From: Siniperca chuatsi
Taxonomy: Eukaryota; Chordata; Actinopteri; Centrarchiformes; Sinipercidae
Length of the DNA stretch: 64,000 bases
Direction: 5' to 3'
NCBI RefSeq assembly: GCF_020085105.1
Contig: NC_058045.1
Location: 5,470,333 to 5,534,332 of the forward strand
A program made the position numbers and the translations under genes. The notes below the pieces were generated by a model. That model saw only the letters and a list, made by a program, of their open reading frames with translations, had not been told where the DNA came from and made no database searches. Within the stretch, counting starts at the first letter, position 1. The number at the start of each line of letters is the position of its first letter. This document shows, one piece after another, positions 60,603 through 64,000 of this stretch.

Positions 60603-61864
60603 TATATAAGAACAAACAATGCTTTCTGAGAGTGTATGCCACAAGAAAGTGTACAGCAGTTAGCTAGCCTAGCTGCCTAGCTATTTTATCAGTTGAAAAA
60701 GTCAGTTAGAAAGTTTAAAGGATTGGTAAAATGAGTATGTGGATGTTATCAAAAGCAGCAGAAAATTGACAACACTGACAATAACTGACTTCTGACACTG
60801 TGTGTGTGTTTTTGTCACAACATCAGAGATTCACACTGACCATGCTTTACATATTTACCACAGATACTGAGGGTACTTTCAAACTATCCAGCAGAGTGCA
60901 GTGTTTTTTTCCACATTTGCCACTTGAACATGATACATCCGTAACCAGTACTTGTACAAAGTTGGTTGTTTTCAGTACAAATATTTTAAGCCAAACATAC
61001 CTTTTTATCATTCACTTTTCTCTGCTTTACTTTTGCTGTTATTAGTTTATAGGTCTTCCACATCTATAAATCCATCCTATTATGCCCTCTGGATATCAGA
61101 TCCCAGATGGAACACAAGACACCATGACACTGAATTCTGATAACTGAACTAAAATTAAAGTCATGAATTATTTCCAACTAGGAATACAGGATTAAATAAG
61201 ATCTTTGCAGCAGGGGAGATTTAAACCAGTCATAGGCCCATGGGCTATGCTAAACCTGCCACCCATCTGCCACCACAACCGCCTTAACAAAACAAATGTA
61301 AAAGGTATGAAATCACTTGTTTAGACTTTATTTAAGTATATCTTTAAACAAGATCCACAAAAATATTTTGATCTGAGTATCTCCTGGTGTCATTTTTCTC
61401 TTTTCAACACAATAGAATAGCACCCCCTCCATACACCTAGAAATACCATGCATTAGGCTTCTATGGATTGGATGATTGCACTGACTCCTTTTTTCATACG
61501 CAAAATTACATCAAGAGCAACAGACGTGGACGGTCGCTACTACTGAGTTCAGACACTACCATTCATGCTGTTTCCACTCGTTCACATTGTCAGGCACACC
61601 CATCCGCTACAAACCCCACGCATTGTATATTACATGTCACATTCTACACACAGAGCGAGAGAGAGAGCTAGTTAACAGAGCACAACAGCCAGAGAGAGCA
61701 TGAAACAGTAACCTAGGCGACACTAACCGCGACAAAGTCAGCTCAGTTTCCAAATCTACCCTTATTATTAAAAATCTATTCAAACTCACCCGTAATCTTT
61801 TCGAAGGTGCACAAACCGCCCGTTGATGTGGCTTGGGACCTAAGTATCATTGATGCATCACCAC
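60603..61864 (+). other. Collectin E 3' flank, no gene recognised
   Basis: Matches the 3' flank of copies A and D. No protein family recognised. Confidence 0.5.
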
Positions 61865-62552
61865 ACTACACTGCATCATGCTGTTGGGATGTTGAGTCAC
61901 TGTTTGGCCAGGTCAGCGGGAGAGCGTAACGTTCCAAAGGAAGCCTAAATGAAAATGGAACGGGTTGGCTGGCTTATTCTGCTCGGTCATTTTTTTGGTT
62001 GTTCCATGGTGGGGCTAACACAATTCTTGGTGGGGCTGTAGACCAACCAAGCCATACCCTTGCAACTAAGGGGGCACCAAACTGACCAATCTGTAGCTAT
62101 AAATATCACCCTTTGCAAGAAAATGACCACTTAGTATGTTTAAAGGAGTTCTGAAATTCATCCAGAAAAAAAAAAACTATTGTTATTGTTATTATATATT
62201 ATTATCATTAGCAGTAGTATTATTTTTGACTATTCAGCAGCTTTGTAAATACAGGGCCGCGGGCTTCAGCCCGGGAAAGCCCGTGTATTAATTCGCCAGT
62301 GCTTGGAAGAAAAAATGTGTAATATTTTGAGGAATGTTATGTTAATGATCACCATGAGCAAGGCACTAAAGCTTTCTTTCCTCCAGTTAATATGGTCAGT
62401 GACCATCCACAGCAGATTGTGGTACTGTTTTGACACACGAGTGTGAGTGTGAATTTGAAGTGCTGAAAAATAGTATACTCTTTCAGCTGAGGCCTGCATT
62501 AATAAAGATTTGAAATAAAATAGGTTTGAAGCTGTTTGGCTAACCTTCAACC
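61865..62552. other. Segment found only in unit E
   Basis: Between GATGCATCAC and CCCTGTCAAT, which are joined in unit A, lie about 690 extra bases. These include GGGCCGCGGGCTTCAGCCCG (a short palindrome-like GC block at 62,255) and repeat-like text around ATGATCACCATGAGCAAGGC. It is either an insertion in E or ancestral sequence lost from A. Confidence 0.5.
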
Positions 62553-63050
62553 CTGTCAATCCGTGGATACGTCAACTATGACCTCTTTAAAAGAGGCCTT
62601 ATCACAGACTTGTCGTGCAACTTTGTGGGCGGCCATCATGGCAGTCCCCGACTCCAGCTAATCCAAAATAGGCAAAGAAGTGGAGCTGAGGCAGGCCGAA
62701 TGAAGCCTGGTCGCTGAACCACCTAGCGGCTAGCCACCTGATAGGGCACCCACCTGTCACTCAAACCGGCCACGCCCTTAATTATGCAGAACTTTGCCTT
62801 AATACCATTTAAATGGGTGAGTTATAAAAAAAAATTCACCCTCCTCACAGTTGTTATGAAGGGGGAAAATAGCTATAGAGACTAAAACCGTTTTTTGTAC
62901 CATGCTGTAAACATATTTGCTTCTGCTGTAAAGATGGGCATTTTAAGAATGTGGCTCTAAGGGAATTGACTCGCTTTTGGAGCCAGCTGCAAGTGGCCAT
63001 TCGATGAACTGCAGTTTTTGGCACTTCTGCGTTGGGTTCATTTTTTAGCC
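62553..63050. repeat. Dispersed fish repeat (MITE-like), unit E
   Basis: Counterpart of 30,310-30,800. Confidence 0.4.
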
Positions 63051-63204
63051 CCGGAGGTTACAACAAGCTGGAAACTACTGGAGGCTTATCCTTTGCAATA
63101 ACTGTGTAATTAACAGCTTTGAATACATTTCCTACACTTTGACATAATTAATGTAATTTATGATTAAACAATATTTTTGGAAAGGCAGATGAGTTGCTTA
63201 TAAT

Positions 63205-64000
63205 CAGAATCAGAAATACTTTATTGATCCCCGAGGGGAAACTCTTTTGTTACAGCAGCTCACTATCACGTCAGTGCACACAGGAATAGAAGTACTAAGC
63301 AAAAAATATAATACACTATAATACAGGTAAGATAAATTAAGTACCAAGTGGGTATAAGTATAATATAAGTGTGAAGTACAAAGTGGGTTTACCGGTTGAT
63401 GATAATAATACGGTATAAAGTAATAGTGCATGAACTGTCAAGTTAAGTGTAGCTCTTAAGATTATAATGAGACGGAGGATATTGCACAGCAGTAATAGAG
63501 GTATAAGTAATATCAATATCAATAAATAGGGAATTATAAACTAAAATATTGCACAGGAGTATTAAGTATTGCAGTGATGTTAATGATCAATGTCCAGTTT
63601 AGTGACTTAGGGTCATACAGACTGACACACTACAGAGGGAGGAGTTAAAGAGTTTGATGGCCACAGGCAGGAATGACTTCCTGTGGCGCTCTGTGGTGCT
63701 TTTTGGGGGGATGAGTCTTTCGCTGAAGGTGCTCCTTTGTTTGACCAGCACGTCATGGAGTGGGTGGGAGACACTGTCCAAGATGGCATGTAGTTTGGCC
63801 AGCATCCTCCTCTCTGTCACCACCGCCAGAGAGTCCAACTCCACCCCCACAATGTCACTGGCCTTACGAATCAGTTTGTTGAGCCTGTTAATGTCCGCTA
63901 CCCTCAGCCTGCTGCCCCAGCACGCAACTACATACAGGATAGCACTGGCCACCACAGACTCATAAAACATCCTCAGCATTGTCCGGCAGATGTTGAAGGA
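63205..64000 (-). mobile_element. L2/CR1-type LINE, unit E, continues past the window
   Basis: Same insertion site as in units A and D. It keeps a segment they lack: the minus-strand frame 63,979-63,599 encodes MLRMFYESVVASAILYVVAC, CWGSRLRVADINRLNKLIRK and ERHRKSFLPVAIKLFNSSL, the region after the RT core in L2/CR1-like fish LINEs. It therefore represents the less deleted form. Confidence 0.82.

Larger units (their letters stand above)
55379..64000 (+). repeat. Tandem unit E, runs off the window
   Basis: Matches unit A from the same left edge. Differences: no LINE stub, a local duplication at 59,457-59,680, a small deletion near 61,400 and extra sequence at 61,865-62,552. Confidence 0.85.

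Overview
The window looks like a teleost fish chromosome. It has multi-exon vertebrate genes with GT-AG introns, AT-rich introns, and fish-type repeats: a Rex6/Dong-like LINE, an L2/CR1-type LINE, Tc1-like and hAT-like remnants, a BEL/Pao fossil and a Ty3-type gag-only LTR element. A percomorph is my guess from the repeat types only. All products are named from sequence reading; no search was run.

Region 1 (about 600-15,360) is a complete plus-strand catalase gene. Its 13 coding exons read through to 527 residues, with His75, Asn148 and Tyr358 in place and an SKM C-terminus that fits a peroxisomal signal. Its introns hold dispersed repeats, an antisense Rex6-like LINE set in a TA-rich microsatellite, and one end of a Tc1-like element.

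Region 2 (about 18,700-22,300) is a small IFITM (interferon-induced transmembrane protein) locus. It has one intact two-exon gene of 130 residues with an N-terminal YNEL endocytosis-type motif, an upstream duplicated partial exon, and a downstream relic of exon 2 plus 3' UTR.

Region 3 (about 22,990 to the end) is a tandem array of collectin genes (signal peptide, short collagen stalk, neck, C-type lectin domain). I call the copies A (25,030), B (34,156), C (5'-less pseudogene, 41,484), D (48,019) and E (56,885). A, B and E sit in a unit of roughly 9.1 kb whose junction lies inside a non-autonomous DNA transposon. Copy D is a mosaic: its 5' exons are clearly diverged, while its lectin exon and about 4 kb of 3' flank nearly match the other units. 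Each unit also carries a decayed second collectin gene. Insertions present in some units and absent from others (a Tc1-derived element, a LINE stub, an L2-type LINE, LTR pieces) give readable evidence of unequal exchange. A BEL/Pao fossil replaces the end of unit B and the 5' half of copy C. A young-looking LTR-gag-LTR element sits just before the poly(A) signal of copy C.

The three loci share a plausible theme of innate defence and oxidative stress, but nothing here shows they are co-regulated. The most interesting parts are the collectin array (mosaic gene, recombination scars, altered sugar-binding motif) and the near-identical 187-bp IFITM segment that could act as an alternative first exon.
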